DNA of 6,365 bases, taken from positions 1-6,365 of the forward strand of contig JASLVI010000083.1 of the NCBI GenBank assembly GCA_030741455.1, given 5' to 3'. The notes under the pieces are model-generated. The model was not told where the DNA came from and searched no databases. It saw only the letters and a list, made by a program, of their open reading frames with translations. Position 1 is the stretch's first letter, and each line of letters starts with the position of its first letter. The stretch is from Candidatus Poseidoniaceae archaeon (GTDB taxonomy: Archaea > Thermoplasmatota > Poseidoniia > Poseidoniales > Poseidoniaceae). A program made the position numbers and the translations under genes. Positions 6,240 to 6,365 of this stretch are shown in pieces.

Positions 6240-6365
6240 TTATGCTTCAGTTGTTGGAGCGGTTTCTTCCATGTTCCAGCCTAGTAGGCCTGTTAGTGCT
6301 GTCATGCCCCAGAAAAACAACGGAGGAATGAGCTCAGGGGAGAGTTTCCATTCGACGTTCTCGGT
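6240..6365 (-). CDS. C-terminal fragment of a membrane protein (gene continues past the right edge)
   Basis: Reading the - strand from the window edge gives 41 codons without interruption to a TAA at 6240-6242. The fragment runs from TENVEWKLSPELIPP through a hydrophobic stretch LFFWGMTALTGLLGW to a short acidic, Thr-rich tail ending TTEA. The hydrophobic segment is long enough for one transmembrane helix and suggests the last helix of a membrane protein. The convergent arrangement and one-base gap to the ChrR-type cupin match the other junctions in this window, which supports it being real. The family cannot be told from this fragment. Confidence 0.6.
   Translation of the reverse strand, partial: TENVEWKLSPELIPPLFFWGMTALTGLLGWNMEETAPTTEA

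Noticed and set aside
6238..6284. An overlapping + strand frame running to 6284 past the ChrR-type cupin
   Set aside because: It is out of frame with the cupin motif, has no family resemblance, and overlaps the - strand membrane-protein end, which reads better.

Overview
The window looks like chromosomal DNA from a planktonic, mesophilic marine archaeon. The best guess is Marine Group II (Candidatus Poseidoniales) or a close relative. This rests on three things: large exported proteins with Asp-rich thrombospondin type 3 (TSP3)-like repeats and a C-terminal membrane anchor, TATA-like elements a short distance upstream of starts that lack a Shine-Dalgarno sequence, and very tight gene packing. 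There is no rRNA or other phylogenetic marker here, so the assignment is an inference. No tRNA, CRISPR array, transposase or phage gene was seen, and no gene-free stretch exceeds about 90 bases.

Layout from left to right: (1) a Rieske non-haem iron oxygenase alpha subunit on + (21-1079). (2) A large exported sialate-O-acetylesterase-like SGNH hydrolase on - (1092-3668), with six TSP3-like repeats and a C-terminal membrane anchor. (3) A small single-domain cupin on + (3754-4125). (4) A second exported, Asp-repeat, membrane-anchored protein on - (4130-5203), with a cytoplasmic helical tail and unknown function. (5) A thioredoxin-fold lipoprotein on + (5288-5824), followed by (6) a ChrR-type cupin on + (5876-6238). 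(7) The C-terminal end of a membrane protein entering from the right edge on - (6240-6365).

Strands alternate, so the window is a series of convergent and divergent pairs. The three convergent junctions have 12, 4 and 1 bases between stop codons. The two divergent junctions (about 85 bases each) each carry a central TATA-like element that could serve both directions. Only the lipoprotein and ChrR-type cupin look like a possible co-transcribed pair.

The genes do not form an obvious single pathway. A loose theme is envelope and surface function: a surface esterase probably acting on O-acetylated glycans, a second surface protein of the same architecture, and an envelope-anchored thioredoxin-like protein. 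These sit among intracellular metal-dependent proteins (Rieske oxygenase, two cupins). The most notable item is the chimeric esterase, in which a catalytic module typical of bacteria is joined to a Ca-binding-type stalk and membrane anchor.
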